From assembly GCA_030323885.1 (NCBI GenBank), contig CM059192.1, positions 317,001-381,000 of the forward strand: a stretch of 64,000 bases of DNA, written 5' to 3'. Position numbers and translations under genes: made by a program. Under the pieces are notes generated by a model, which was not told the origin of the DNA, ran no database searches, and saw only the letters and a list, made by a program, of their open reading frames with translations. This document shows positions 1-10,685 of the stretch, piece by piece. The DNA comes from Branchipolynoe longqiensis. Lineage: Eukaryota > Annelida > Polychaeta > Phyllodocida > Polynoidae. Positions within the stretch are counted from its first letter, which is position 1. Each line of letters begins with the position of its first letter.

Positions 1-185
1 CCCTCCCCCCCCCCCCCCCCCCACACCCATGCACACACACGAGTAGACGAGGAGGCGGAGACAGCCAATCACGCCCCTCTGGTGTGGTGCAGGTACCTGA
101 ATGTTGAGTGGGAGCAGATTGTACATGCGTTAAATAAGTTGGTTTGTACCTGACACTTTAAAAACCACAACAGTGTGTGATCATG

Positions 186-1308
186 ATATATCCATTAGAT
201 ATATCACATGTTATATCCATTAGATATAGCACATGCTATATCCATTATATATAGCACATGTTATGCCCATTAGATAGCACACACTCTATCCATTAGATAT
301 AGCACATGTTATATCTATTAGATATAGCACATGTTACATCCATTAGATACAGCACATGTTATATCCATTAGATAGCACACACTATATCCATTAGATATAA
401 CACACACTATATCCGTTAGATATAGCACATGATGTATCCATTAGATACATCACATGTTACATCCATTAGATATAGAACACACTATATCCATTAGATAGAG
501 CACATGCTATACTAATAAGATATAGCACATGATGCATCCATTAGATAAATCACATGTTACATCCATTAGATATAGCACACACTATATCCATTAGATAGAG
601 CACATGCTATACCCATTAGATATAGCACATGATGTATCCATTAGATAAATCACATGTTACATCCATTAGATATAGCACACACTATATCCATTAGATAGAG
701 CACATGCTATACCCATTAGATATAGCACATGATGTATCCATTAGATGCATCACATGTTATATCCATTAGATATAGTACACACTATATCCATTAGATAGAG
801 CACATGCTATACCCATTAGATATAGCACATGATGTATCCATTAGATACAACACATGTTATATCCATTAAGTTCAGCACATGTTATATCTCTCAGATTTAG
901 CACAATCTATATCTATTAGATTTAGCACATGCAATATCTATTAGATTTAGCACATGCTATATCTATTAGATATAACACATACTATATTCATTAGACATAG
1001 CACATGTTATATACATAAAGTATAACACATGTCATATACATTAGATATAACACATTGTATATATATATATTAGATATAGCACATGATATATCTATTTGAT
1101 TTAGCACATGATATATCTATTAAATATAACACATATCATATTCATTAGATATAACACATGTCATATACATTAGATTTAAGACATCGTGTATCCATTAGAT
1201 ATAGCACATGCTATATCTATTACTATAGTATTAGATTTAGCACATGCCATAGTTGTTGGATATAGCACATGTTATGAACATTATACATAACACACTATAT
1301 CCATTAGA
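186..1308. repeat. AT-rich minisatellite, about 25-bp unit
   Basis: Some 45 degenerate units built around CCATTAGATATAGCACATG, spaced about 25 bp apart. Units diverge towards the right end, where TTAGATTTAGCACATG variants dominate. Bases 1-22 before it are a poly-C run, and 23-185 show nothing recognisable. No coding potential is apparent. Confidence 0.95.
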
Positions 1309-1309
1309 T

Positions 1310-1427
1310 GGTCTCCCAGTGGGGCAGCACTATAAAATCGTTGTATGCGCGCAATGTGACAAGTCAGTACCCATCCTGATATGACCTTAGATGTTGCTAG
1401 GACGTAAAATAACAACAAGCAAACAAA
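1310..1427 (+). mobile_element. SINE 3' fragment (mollusc-type SINE, family 1)
   Basis: The fragment runs from TCTCCCAGTGGGGCAGCACT through GACCTTAGATGTTGCTAGGA to an AACAACAAGCAAACAAA-like tail. It matches the 3' half of the full copies at 2768 and 12648 and lacks the tRNA-derived head. It sits directly at the end of the AT-rich array. Confidence 0.8.
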
Positions 1428-1474
1428 TGTAATACATGTGTGATCAGCTTGGACTATCGCTGCTCCTGCTGCCT

Positions 1475-1492
1475 TTCCCACAATGCATCTCG
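1475..1492 (+). promoter_or_regulatory. Staf/ZNF143-type site 1
   Basis: TTCCCACAATGCATCTCG matches the recalled consensus YWCCCRNMATSCMYYRCR at 17 of 18 positions. Confidence 0.45.
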
Positions 1493-1595
1493 TCGTCACG
1501 CTCCAACCGTCGTCCCGCCGAGACCTGCAGGCGCCGTTAGTGCTCGTTTCTGCCACCAGACGGCTCACTTGTAGCAGTAGCGTCCGGCAGAAGGC

Positions 1596-1613
1596 CGCGG
1601 GGCATGACGGGAG
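1596..1613 (-). promoter_or_regulatory. Staf/ZNF143-type site 2
   Basis: On the minus strand CTCCCGTCATGCCCCGCG fits the same degenerate consensus at all 18 positions, about 105 bp from site 1. Confidence 0.5.
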
Positions 1614-1690
1614 AAGGGCCTGGGGCAGGGTTCAAAGGGCGCCGGGTGTTGGCGGAGGGGGGGGGGGGCGAGGGGCGAGGGGGTCGGGGT

Positions 1691-2504
1691 GAGGAGTCCA
1701 CTAAGCGCATTTAAACATGTATTTGTGCTATATATTTATACTAAGCAGTTATTGCCCAATAAGAAGCTTTAAGCCTGAGGGACTCTTAGATGAATATTGA
1801 CTTAGGCACAGCTGAGGTCAATAGTCATTTCAAAGGGACACGGTCCAGACCTCATATCTCATATCAGCTGAATGAAGTCTTAGTAAATCACTGTTTTACT
1901 TTCAAATCTTAGTCAATTTACTCACAGGAAATTGAAATGCCCATTATTGTATTTTACGTATAACTAATCAAAACAAAATACAACTAGTCCTGAGTAGGGG
2001 GGGGGGGCGTACAGGGGGGGGGAGTATGTAGTTGATATCAGTTATCACACATCATCATCATCATGCTGTCGGTCACGATGCGACAAAGACTGCTTTCATT
2101 ACTTGACTGCCGCTCTCCTTTCATGAAAGCTGCCTGCTAAAGTGTTGAAGAAGTGCTGCTGGCTTTTGAAAGTTACCAGCGGCACTCTCTCGGGGAGCAA
2201 ATAGAGGTTTCACAGCGGCAAGAACATGTCAAGACAGGCGCAAAACTATTTGTCCCTGCAGTGGCTGGTCGGGAGATGTTGGGAGTTCCATACATCAACT
2301 GCCCTTAATGCTGCCACAGTGACATGGTTTTCTGTTTAGGGTTTGCTCCCTTAGCCTTCGGTTCTGTCCAGGACCTATACCACAAGGCAGTGGTTTAAAA
2401 CTCCACAAGGCAGGGGCGTCAAACTCCCTGATGTATTGCTGTACCTGCAATACCTGCATATCACACTGAACGTATTATAAGTTTATATCACCAGGAAACT
2501 GAAT
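1691..2504. other. unassigned intergenic sequence
   Basis: Apart from G runs near 1995-2025 and a short ATC repeat near 2050, I see no gene, repeat family or RNA here. Only short chance frames are present. Confidence 0.5.
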
Positions 2505-2600
2505 GATTCACAGTGAAAGTTGCGAAGTCATTTGTTTCACTCAGTTTGGGTTCGAACTCACGACCTCCCGTAAGGGAAGTCAGCACCCTGTCCGGTAGGG
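2505..2600 (-). mobile_element. degraded SINE head fragment
   Basis: Read on the minus strand this has the tRNA-like head and linker of the family-1 SINEs: GGGAGGTCGTGAGTTCGAAC (B-box region), followed by a diverged form of the AAACCAATGACTT linker. It is truncated at both ends. Confidence 0.5.
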
Positions 2601-2767
2601 AGAAATGGGAGAGGGGAGCAAAACAAGGGGAGAGACGACGAGTGGTAGATGGAGATGTTGGTGGATAAGGAGGCCTCATCTTCTGGAGCTGATGCTTTGT
2701 TTACCTGCTTTGTATAAAGCAGCGAGGACTTCCCCAGTGGGTCATGAGCTGCCTCTACACTCCAACA

Positions 2768-3086
2768 GGGCGCGGTGGCCTAATTGGTAGAGCACGGGCC
2801 TCGCGTGCGGAAGGTCGGGAGTTCGATTCCCGGTCTAGTTAAACCAATGACTATCAAATTGATAATGGTCACTTCCTTGCCTGGCGCTTGGTATTAATAG
2901 GATAGGGCAAGGACTGGTTAGCTCAGTGTCAGGATAATCTGACTGATAGGGCTATCGGGTCACGGTGTATTGGCCTGATTTCCCAGTGGGGTAGCACTAT
3001 AAAGTCGGCATGTGTGTGCATGACACAAGTCAGTACCCGTCCTGGTATGACCTAAGATGTTGCCAGGATGTAAAACTCCAACAACC
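2768..3086 (+). mobile_element. full-length SINE, family 1
   Basis: A tRNA-like head has an A-box-like GTGGCCTAATTGGTAGAGCA and a B-box-like GAGTTCGATTCCCGG. It is followed by the family body (CTTGGTATTAATAGGATAGG, CAGTGGGGTAGCACTATAAA) and the tail GATGTTGCCAGGATGTAAAA CTCCAACAACC. Length is about 320 bp. The head resembles a tRNA, but the shared body across many copies shows this is a SINE and not a tRNA gene. Confidence 0.9.
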
Positions 3087-3362
3087 GTCCAGCCTCTCCA
3101 CCGCACATGATCCACCAGACGCGGCCGTGACGAGGCGCGGCGTGCGGACAGCCAAATGTTATCTGTTTGTGCAGACGACACTGCGCCAGGCGGCGGGTCA
3201 CGTGACGGCTTCCCGCGCCGTGTTTAGCGCGCAGATGTCATCAGTGGGCGACTCCTCCGGTCTTCTCCCGTTATACACAACTCCGACCAGGCCGTGCAAC
3301 TCGGCACCCGTCTGTTCAACCGCCACTCACGCTATTTGTGACCAACAAATGTTTGATTAAAA
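3087..3362. other. unassigned GC-rich spacer with an E-box palindrome
   Basis: CpG-containing sequence with GTCACGTGAC at 3197-3206, a USF/TFE-type palindrome. No gene is recognisable. Confidence 0.4.
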
Positions 3363-3484
3363 GTGTTTGCTCCTTTTTGCCTCCTTCCTTTAACTCCCTT
3401 CTTTTTCTCTTCTTCTTCATCTCCTTTTTCTTCTTCCGCTTCTTCGTCTGCTTCCTCGTCTCATTCTTCTTCTTCATCTTCTCT
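3363..3484. repeat. polypyrimidine (CTT/TTC) tract
   Basis: Almost pure C and T with TTCTTC runs, purine-rich on the minus strand. It produces Ser/Phe- or Lys-rich chance translations. Confidence 0.85.
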
Positions 3485-3489
3485 TGGGG

Positions 3490-3818
3490 AGCAGGACATA
3501 GCTCAGGCGGTAGGGTGTCCACCTGTGAAGGTGTCCGTCATCCTATCGATCCTTCTCAGTGGACCCATTTGCAGTTTGGGATATTTTCCGTTCCAACCGG
3601 TGGTCCATAACTGGTTCATCAAAGGCTGTGGTATGTGCTGTCCTGTCTGTTGGAAAGTGCATATCAAAGACCCCTTGCTGCTTATCGGAAAGAGTAGCCT
3701 ATGTGGTGGCAGTGGGTTTCCTCCAAAGAAATAGGTCAGAATGACTATATGTTTGATGTTCAATAGCTGATGATAAAAATCAATGTGCTCTAGAGGCGTC
3801 GTTAAATAAAACAAACTT
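3490..3818 (+). mobile_element. full-length SINE, family 2 (conserved mollusc body)
   Basis: A tRNA-like head (AGCTCAGGCGGTAGGGTGTC) is followed by a body with TTCCAACCGGTGGTCCATAA, GGCTGTGGTATGTGCTGTCC and GTGGGTTTCCTCCAAAGAAA, ending in CTCTAGAGGCGTCGTTAAAT and AAACAAAC. This body recurs inverted at 17222 and 34762. I recognise it as a SINE common in mollusc genomes, which is the main taxonomic clue in the window. Confidence 0.9.
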
Positions 3819-3958
3819 GATTTGTTGGGTCAATACAAGGACAACACCTGGTGATCTCAACCAGAACGAGACCAAGCAGAGGTCGAGGTGATCATTGAAC
3901 CTGATTGTGTCGAACATTGAACTGGTCAAGCTACAGCATGGACTGTTTGTGAAAGGTG

Positions 3959-5803
3959 GCGACCAGACTGTACCGTGCCTTCTCCCACTCCCCCCAGACT
4001 GAACCATGCCTTCTCCCACTCCCACCCAGACTGAACCGTGCCTTCTCCCACTCCCCCCAGACTGAACCATGCCTTCTCCCACTCCCCCCAGACTGAACCA
4101 TGCCTCCTCCCACTCCCCCCAGACTGAACCATGCATTCTCCCACTCCCACCCAGACTGAACCATGCCTCTCCCACTCCCCCAACTGCCTTCCCCACTCCC
4201 CCAGACTGAACCGTGCCTTCTCCCACTCCCCCCAGACTGAACCGTGCCTTCTCCCACTCCCCCCCAGACTGAACCGTGCCTTCTCCCACTCCCCCCAGAC
4301 TGAACCATGCCTTCTCCCACTCCCACCCAGACTGAACCGTGCCTTCTCCCACTCCCACCCAGACTGAACCGTGCCTTCTCCCACTCCCACCCAGACTGAA
4401 CCATGCCTTCTCCCACTCCCACCCAGACTGAACCGTGCCTTCTCCCACTCCCACCCAGACTGAACCGTGCCTTCTCCCACTCCCCCCAGACTGAACCATG
4501 CCTTCTCCCACTCCCCCCCAGACTGAACCGTGCCTTCTCCCACTCCCACCCCAGACTGAACCGTGCCTTCTCCCACTCCCACCCAGACTGAACCGTGCCT
4601 TCTCCCACTCCCACCCAGACTGAACCGTGCCTTCTCCCACTCCCCCCCAGACTGAACCATGCCTTCTCCCACTCCCACGCAGACTGAACCGTGCCTTCTC
4701 CCACTCTCACCCAGACTGAACTGTGCCTTCTCCCACTCCCACCCAGACTGAACCATGCCTTCTCCCACTCCCACCCAGACTGAACCGTGCCTTCTCCCAC
4801 TCCCACCCAGACTGAACCGTGCCTTCTCCCACTCCCACCCAGACTGAACCGTGCATTCTCCCACTCCCACCCAGACTGAACCGTGCCTTCTCCCACTCCC
4901 ACCCAGACTGAACCATGCCTTCTCCCACTCCCACCCAGACTGAACCGTGCCTTCTCCCACTCCCACCCAGACTGAACCGTGCATTCTCCCACTCCCACCC
5001 AAACTGAACCATGCTTTCTCCGACTCCCACCCAGACTGAACCGTGCCTTCTCCCACTCCCACCCAGACTGAACCGTGCCTTCTCCCACTCCCACCCAGAC
5101 TGAACCGTGCCTTCTCCCACTCCCACCCAGACTGAACCGTGCCTTCTCCCACTCCCACCCAGACTGAACCGTGCCTTCTCCCACTCCCACCCAGACTGAA
5201 CCGTGCCTTCTCCCACTCCCACCCAGACTGAACCGTGCCTTCTCCCACTCCCACCCAGACTGAACCGTGCCTTCTCCCACTCCCACCCAGACTGAACCGT
5301 GCCTTCTCCCACTCCCACCCAGACTGAACCGTGCCTTCTCCCACTCCCACCCAGACTGAACCATGCCTTCTCCCACTCCCACCCAGACTGAACCGTGCCT
5401 TCTCCCACTCCCACCCAGACTGAACCGTGCCTTCTCCCACTCCCACCCAGACTGAACCATGCCTTCTCCCACTCCCACCCAGACTGAACCGTGCCTTCTC
5501 CCACTCCCACCCAGACTGAACCGTGCCTTCTCCCACTCCCACCCAGACTGAACCGTGCCTTCTCCCACTCCCACCCAGACTGAACCTGTGCCATTCTCCC
5601 ACTCCCACCCAGACTGAACCGTGCCTTCTCCCACTCCCACCCAGACTGAACCGTGCATTCTCCCACTCCCACCCAGACTGAACCGTGCCTTCTCCCACTC
5701 CCACTCCAGACTGAAACCGCGCCTTCTCCCACTCCCACTCAGACTGAACCGCGCCTTCTCCCACTCCCACCCAGACTGAACCGTGCCTTCTCCCACTCCC
5801 ACC
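3959..5803. repeat. 32-bp minisatellite (block A copy)
   Basis: About 57 units of a 32-bp sequence containing CCTTCTCCCACTCCCACCC and AGACTGAACCGTG, with Y/R variants such as CCATG. The left end (3959-4300) is more variable, with deletions in the C runs. The unit has no stop codon in any minus-strand frame, so all three minus frames stay open for hundreds of codons. This is a property of the repeat and not coding evidence. Confidence 0.97.
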
Positions 5804-5985
5804 CAGCCTTCACATCATGTTCATGTCTGCCACACCTCTAGGTTGGTGTTGGAAAGTGGCTGCTCTACCGACTGCACTCTGCCGTCCGGTGCCTGGGACT
5901 AGTCAGGTAATTGGAGCAGATTGACCAGTGTGGACTGTTGTTTGTGTTGTACATGCAGCACGGGGTGCAGAGGGCGGGGGAGGGC

Positions 5986-5990
<5 letters not shown>

Positions 5991-6018
<28 letters not shown>
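5991..6018 (+). repeat. poly-G run, 28 nt
   Basis: Uninterrupted G run. The block B partner at 24251-24280 has 30. Confidence 0.95.
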
Positions 6019-6036
6019 AGGGACGGCACGGAGGAG

Positions 6037-6577
6037 GAGCGCAGGTACAGGGGGAGGGCAGGTACAGGATGAGGGTCGGAACAGGGGGGCAGGTACAGGG
6101 GGCCAGCCACAAGGGGAGGGCAGGTATAGGGGGAGGGCAGGTACAGGGAGGGGGCAGGTATATGGGGAGGGCAGGTACAGGGAGGGGGCATGTACAGGGG
6201 GAGGGCATGTACAGGGGGACGGCAGGTACAGGGGAGGGCAGGTGCAGGGGGGAGGGCAGGTACAGGGGAGGGCAGGTACAGGGGGAGGGCAGGTACAGGG
6301 AGGAGGGCAGGTACATGGGAGGGCAGATGCAGGGGGGAGGGCAGGTACAGGGGAGGGCAGATACAGGGGAGGACATGCACAGGGGGAGGGCATGCACAGG
6401 GGGAGGGTAGGTACAGGGAGGAGGGCAGGTACAGGGGAGGGCAGGTACAAGGGGGGCAGGCACAGGGGAGGGCAGGTGCAAGGTACAGGGGGAGGGCAGG
6501 TGCAAGGGGGGAGGGCAGGCACAGGGGAAGGGCAGGTACAGGGGAGGGCAGATACAGGGGGGGGGGTATGTACAAGG
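6037..6577. repeat. G-rich minisatellite, left part (block A)
   Basis: Degenerate units of about 15-17 bp with consensus GGCAGGTACAGGGGGAG, and variants with GCACAGG, ATACAGG or GTGCAGG. The last unit, TATGTACAAGG, joins directly to the LTR insertion; the array resumes at 7532. Confidence 0.95.
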
Positions 6578-7531
6578 TATAATATTTCTGAATGCCCGGC
6601 CACGTTTGGGACACCAGAGAATACTACAGAAACTCTCCCCTTCATATCACTTATCTATCAACTCATTAACCAATGCTAAGGAAGAATGAAGTCAAGACAC
6701 AGATAAACAGTGGAGAAGTTGTGCTTTACTAACACCAACTCCTGTCCACCTACCAGTGACCTATCATCCACACCCCTTGCCTTCTAGCCACACAATATCT
6801 CATTACTACTTTAGCCTGTATAGAAAGCAGTGCCTACAGCCCATGGGACAGGAGTCCTATGGCTGTGTACACACTCAATTGGAATAGATGAATGTTGATA
6901 GCATCAGACAGAGTGTCTGGGGTTCCTGCTCAAGAGTAGGTGTGTCTCACTCAAGAGCCAGGAGTAGAGTGATCTTTCTCCAGTGTGTCTGAAGCAGAGT
7001 CTAGAATTAAGATCTTGGTTTGAGGCTAGTGTGGTCAGAGGGCCAATGGGATGCAGGTGACTGGGCAGTCCACAGCCAGCCAATCAGGCACCTCCACAGT
7101 CAGGGTGGGTGGCACCCTCCCCCAGTAGGGGTGGCTGTCACTCAACCCAGCTGCAGGTGGTGCCCTGTGTGTATATGCAAATTAGGCTGGTGGACCTGCC
7201 CAGTGGTCAAGGAAGGGGGGGGGGGGGGGGCAGGTAGCTATACAGTTACAATAGATCTCTGTTAAAATGGTCTTTTCTCCAATTGCACTCTTTATGAATG
7301 CATTGAGAAGTATTTCAACACTCATGTACTGTCTCTTATTTAGGAACATCTCTTCATTAATCTTAGACATCATGTATGAACATATATTTCACATAGCTTA
7401 TATCATGTCATAATGGGAGTGGGATATTATTACTTTTAGTTTACATAACATCGTCCACACTCCATCGCCCAAGAATAATAATGCTGTCTACCAATATACA
7501 ATTCTAAACCGAAAATCCGTATATTTTTACA
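6578..7531. mobile_element. LTR-type retroelement insertion, copy 1 (block A)
   Basis: About 950 bp of single-copy-looking sequence interrupts the G-rich minisatellite, with AAGG on both sides (6574-6577 and 7532-7535). Its main part (about 6617-7531) aligns to the CAGT-flanked LTR at 38081: shared blocks include CAGGTGACTG, CCAGCCAATCAG, GCAGGTGGTG and the end CCGTATATTTTTACA. CCAAT motifs lie at about 7037 and 7081 and an octamer-like ATGCAAAT near 7178, as expected of a polymerase II LTR. Next to it, 6598-6616 read on the minus strand is TGGTGTCCCAAACGTGGCC, similar to a tRNA-Lys primer-binding site. That would place the element on the minus strand, with the LTR 3' end at about 6617. No gag or pol remains. 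Confidence 0.6.
6598..6616 (-). other. primer-binding-site-like sequence
   Basis: TGGTGTCCCAAACGTGGCC on the minus strand resembles the complement of the 3' end of tRNA-Lys(CUU). It abuts the end of the region shared with the other LTR copy. It is diverged by several bases, so it is a candidate only. Confidence 0.3.
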
Positions 7532-8740
7532 AAGGGGAGGGCAGGTACAGGGGGAAGGCAGGTACAGGGGGAAGGCAGGTGCAGGGGGAGGGCAGGCACA
7601 GGGGGAGGGCAGGTACAGGGAGGAGGGCAGGTACAGGGGAGGGCAGGTACAGGGGGGTCAGGCACAGGGGAGCGCAGGTGCAAGGGGGAGGGCAGGTACA
7701 GGGGGAGGACAGGTGCAAGGGGGGGGGCATGTACAGGGGGTGGGCAGGCACAGGGGGAGGGTAGGCACAGGGGGAGGGCAGGCACAGGGGGAGGGCAGGT
7801 ACAGGGGGAGGGCAGGCACAGGGGGTGGGCAGGCACAGGGGGAGGGCAGGTACAGGGGAGGGCAGATACAGGGGAGAGCATGTACAGGGGAGGGCAGGCA
7901 GAGGGGGAGGGAAGATACAGGGGAGGGCAGATACAGGGGGAGGGCATGTACAGGGGGAGGGCAGGCACAGGGGGAGGGCAGGTACAGGGGAGGGCAGATA
8001 CAGGGGGAGGGCAGATACAGGGGGAGGGCATGTACAGGGGAGGGCAGATACAGGGGGAGGGCAGGTACAGGGGCAGGGCAGGTACATGGGAGGGCATGTG
8101 CAGGGGGAGGGCAGGTACAGGGGAGGGCAGGTACAGGGGGAGGGGAGGGCAGGTACAGGGGAGGGGAGGGCAGGTACAGGGGACGGCAGGTACAGGGGGA
8201 GGGCAGGTACAGGTGAGGGCAGATACAGGGAGGAGGGCAGGTACAGGGGAGGGCAGGTACAGGGGGGCAGGCACAGGGGAGGGCAGGTACATGGGAGGGC
8301 ATGTGCAAGGGGGAGGGCAGGCACAGGGGAGAGCAGGTGCAAGGGGGAGGGCAGGTACAGGGGGGCAGGCACAGGGGAGGGCAGGTACAGGGGGGAGGCA
8401 GTTACAAGGGACGGCAGGTACAGGGGGAGGGCAGGTACAGGGGACGGCAGATACAGGGGGAGGGCATTACAGGGGATGGCAGGCACAGGGAGGCCAGTAC
8501 AGGGGAGGGCAGATACAGGGGAAAGGCAGGTACAGGGGAGGGCAGGTACAGGGGGAGGGCAGGTACAGGGGACGGCAGATACAGGGAGAGGGCATGTACA
8601 GGGGAGGGCAGGCACAGGGGGGGCAGGTAGAGGAGAGGGCAGGTACAGGGGAGGGCAGATACAGGGAGAGGGCATGTACAGGGGGTGGGTAGGCACAGGG
8701 GGGGGGGGGGGGAGGCACCGGGAGGAGGGCACAGACGCCC
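7532..8740. repeat. G-rich minisatellite, right part (block A)
   Basis: Same family as 6037-6577 (GGCAGGTACAGGGGGAG units), continuing after the LTR insertion. About 75 units. Long Pro/Cys-rich or Gly/Arg-rich open frames on both strands are repeat translations. Confidence 0.95.
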
Positions 8741-8835
8741 CCTGGCGTCACGCTCTGGTTGAGCCGTGACCTGTTGCCTCGCGTGTCTTCTTGGTTTATT
8801 GTGAAATCCTGTCGCGGAATCAGTCGACGTGAGAG

Positions 8836-8845
8836 GTCACGTGAC
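8836..8845. promoter_or_regulatory. GTCACGTGAC palindrome
   Basis: A USF/TFE-type E-box palindrome in the unique spacer 8741-8925. Block B has the same site near 26794. Function not shown. Confidence 0.3.
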
Positions 8846-8925
8846 GTGCAAATAATAGACTCGGGCAACGGGTTAGAATAGCAGAGTCAGGGCACGGGCT
8901 TGGTAACAGCGAGGTGTGGGAGAGG

Positions 8926-10235
8926 CGGAGAAAGAAGCTGGGGTCGGGGAGGGGAGGGGGAGGGGGGGGAGGGAGGGAGAGGTGAGAGAGGGAGAGAGGA
9001 AGGAGGAGGGACAGGGAGGGAGAGGAGGCAGGGAGAGGGGAGGGGAGAGGGGGAGAGGGGGAAGGAAGGGGGAAAGGGAGGAGGAGGGGGGGGGGGGGAA
9101 GGAAGGCAGGATGGAGAGGGAGAGAAGGGTGGAGCGGAGGATGGGGGAAAGGAGGGGAAAGGGAGTGGGGGTGGCAGGAGATGGAGACAGGGAAGGCGTG
9201 TGGGAGGCAGAGATGGGGAGAATGAGAAGAAAGCTAACAAAGGGGGAATGAAGAAGGGAGATAGGGAGAGACGGGAGAAGAGAGGGGGAGAGGACGGGGG
9301 GAGAGGGGAGGAGGGGAGAGACGGGGGAAGAGAGGGGGAGAGACGGGGGAAGAGAGGGAGAGACGGGGGAAGAGAGGGGAGAGACGGGGGAAGAGATGGG
9401 GAGAGACGGGGGAAGAGAGGGGAGAGGACGGGGGAAGAGAGGGGAGAGAGGAGGGGGAAAGAGAGGGGAGAGGACGGGGGAAAGATTGGGAGAGACGGGG
9501 GAAGAGAGGGGAGAGACGGGGGAGGAGAGAGGGGAGAGACGGGGGAAGAGAGGTGAGAGACGGGGGAGGAAGATTGGGAGAGACGGGGGGGAAGAGAGGG
9601 GAGAGACGGGGGAAGAGAGAGGGAGAGACGGGGGAAGAGAGGGGAGAGAGGGAGGGAGAGAGAGGGAGGAGGAGGGGGGAGAGAGGGGAGAGAGGGAGAG
9701 AGGGGAGAGAGGGGAGAGAGGGGAGAAGAGAGGGAGAGACAGGGGAAGAGAGGGGAGAGATGGGGAAGAGAGGGGAGAGAGAGGGGAAGAGAGGGGAGAG
9801 ACGGGGGAAGAGAGGGGAGAGACAGGGGAAGAGAGGGGAGAGAGAGGGGGAAGAGAGGGGAGAGACGAGGGAAGAGAGGGAGAGACGGGGGACGAGAGGG
9901 AAGAGACAGGGGGAAGAGAGGGGAGAGACGGGGGAAGAGAGGGAGAGATGGGGAAAGAGAGAGGAGAGACGGGGGAAGAGAGGGCGAGACGGGGGGAAGA
10001 GAGGGAGAGACGAGGGAAGGATTGGGAGAGATGGGGAAGAGAGGGGAGAGACGGGTGAAGAGAGGGGAGAGACGAGGGGAAGAGAGGGAGAGACGAGGGA
10101 AGGATTGGGAGAGACGGGGAAGAGAGGGGAGAGACAGGGGAAGAGAGGGGAGAGACGGGGGGAAGAGAGGGAGAGACGGGGGAAGAGAGGGAGAGACGGG
10201 GGAAGAGAGGGGAGAATGAAAGACAGACAGGAACA
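8926..10235. repeat. purine-rich minisatellite (block A)
   Basis: Almost pure A and G. From about 9240 it is built of units near GGGGAGAGACGGGGGAAGAGA, about 20-21 bp. 8926-9240 is less regular. Extreme purine bias on the plus strand. Confidence 0.95.
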
Positions 10236-10685
10236 GGGGAGATCGGCAGTGAAAGACGGCAGAGAGCGACACTGAGGGCCCGACAAACTAGAGAATCAGT
10301 AACAATTCACAACATGAACTCAGCAGCTGGATACCTGAACCCCGGGTCTGCTCGACCTGATGGGGGCGTCGTCACGGGTCCGTGACTCTGAGGTGTCGTC
10401 CGGCAGACAGCCTGGGGGCGTGGGGGCGCGGGGGCGCGGGGGGGGGGGGGTGCGGGGGCGGGAGGCGGGGGAGGCAGGGGGGGCAGGGGGCTTCTGTAAA
10501 TACAATCAGTGCCAAACAAGGTTCATCAGACTGGCGCCGTGTCCAGTAACTGGGGCACTACAAAAGCGAACCATTCAACCAAACGCCTTCACCTGACAAA
10601 CACAGATGCTGCTGAGTGTTGTCTTACTGGGAGACCTTGCCGCCAGCATCATGATATCCCACTCAGTCACACTATTCTGGCATTG
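10236..10685. other. unique spacer with G-rich core
   Basis: 10236-10400 and 10500-10640 look unique; 10415-10495 is GC-rich with G runs. 10635-10680 is an old minus-strand family-1 SINE fragment (GGGAGACC...CATGATATCCCACTCAGTCA) directly before the complete SINE. Confidence 0.5.

Larger units (their letters stand above)
1440..1690. promoter_or_regulatory. GC/CpG-rich promoter candidate
   Basis: A GC-rich, CpG-containing island lies between AT-rich sequence on both sides. It holds two matches to the Staf/ZNF143 binding consensus in opposite orientations (1475-1492 and 1596-1613). Such sites are typical of RNA polymerase II and III promoters of housekeeping and small-RNA genes. No small-RNA gene, TATA box or open frame that I recognise lies next to it, so the promoter role is inferred. 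Confidence 0.35.

Noticed and set aside
2768..2845. tRNA gene candidates (also 10940-11012, 12648-12720, 56436-56510).
   Set aside because: Each tRNA-like segment is fused to the same SINE body and tail, and the cloverleaf stems are degenerate.
3926..5802. Three overlapping minus-strand frames of 340-620 codons (GSGRRHGSVW-type repeats).
   Set aside because: They are translations of a stop-free 32-bp minisatellite in all three frames. No start context, unique domain or codon bias was seen.
7182..7373. 63-codon minus-strand frame shared by both blocks (7182-7373 and 25434-25616).
   Set aside because: It lies within the LTR-type insertion, differs in length through a G run, and shows no recognisable domain.
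5865..10286. Long Pro/Cys-, Ser/Pro-, Gly/Arg- and Glu/Arg-rich frames on both strands.
   Set aside because: Artefacts of G-rich and purine-rich arrays with no stop codons. Lengths change freely between blocks A and B.
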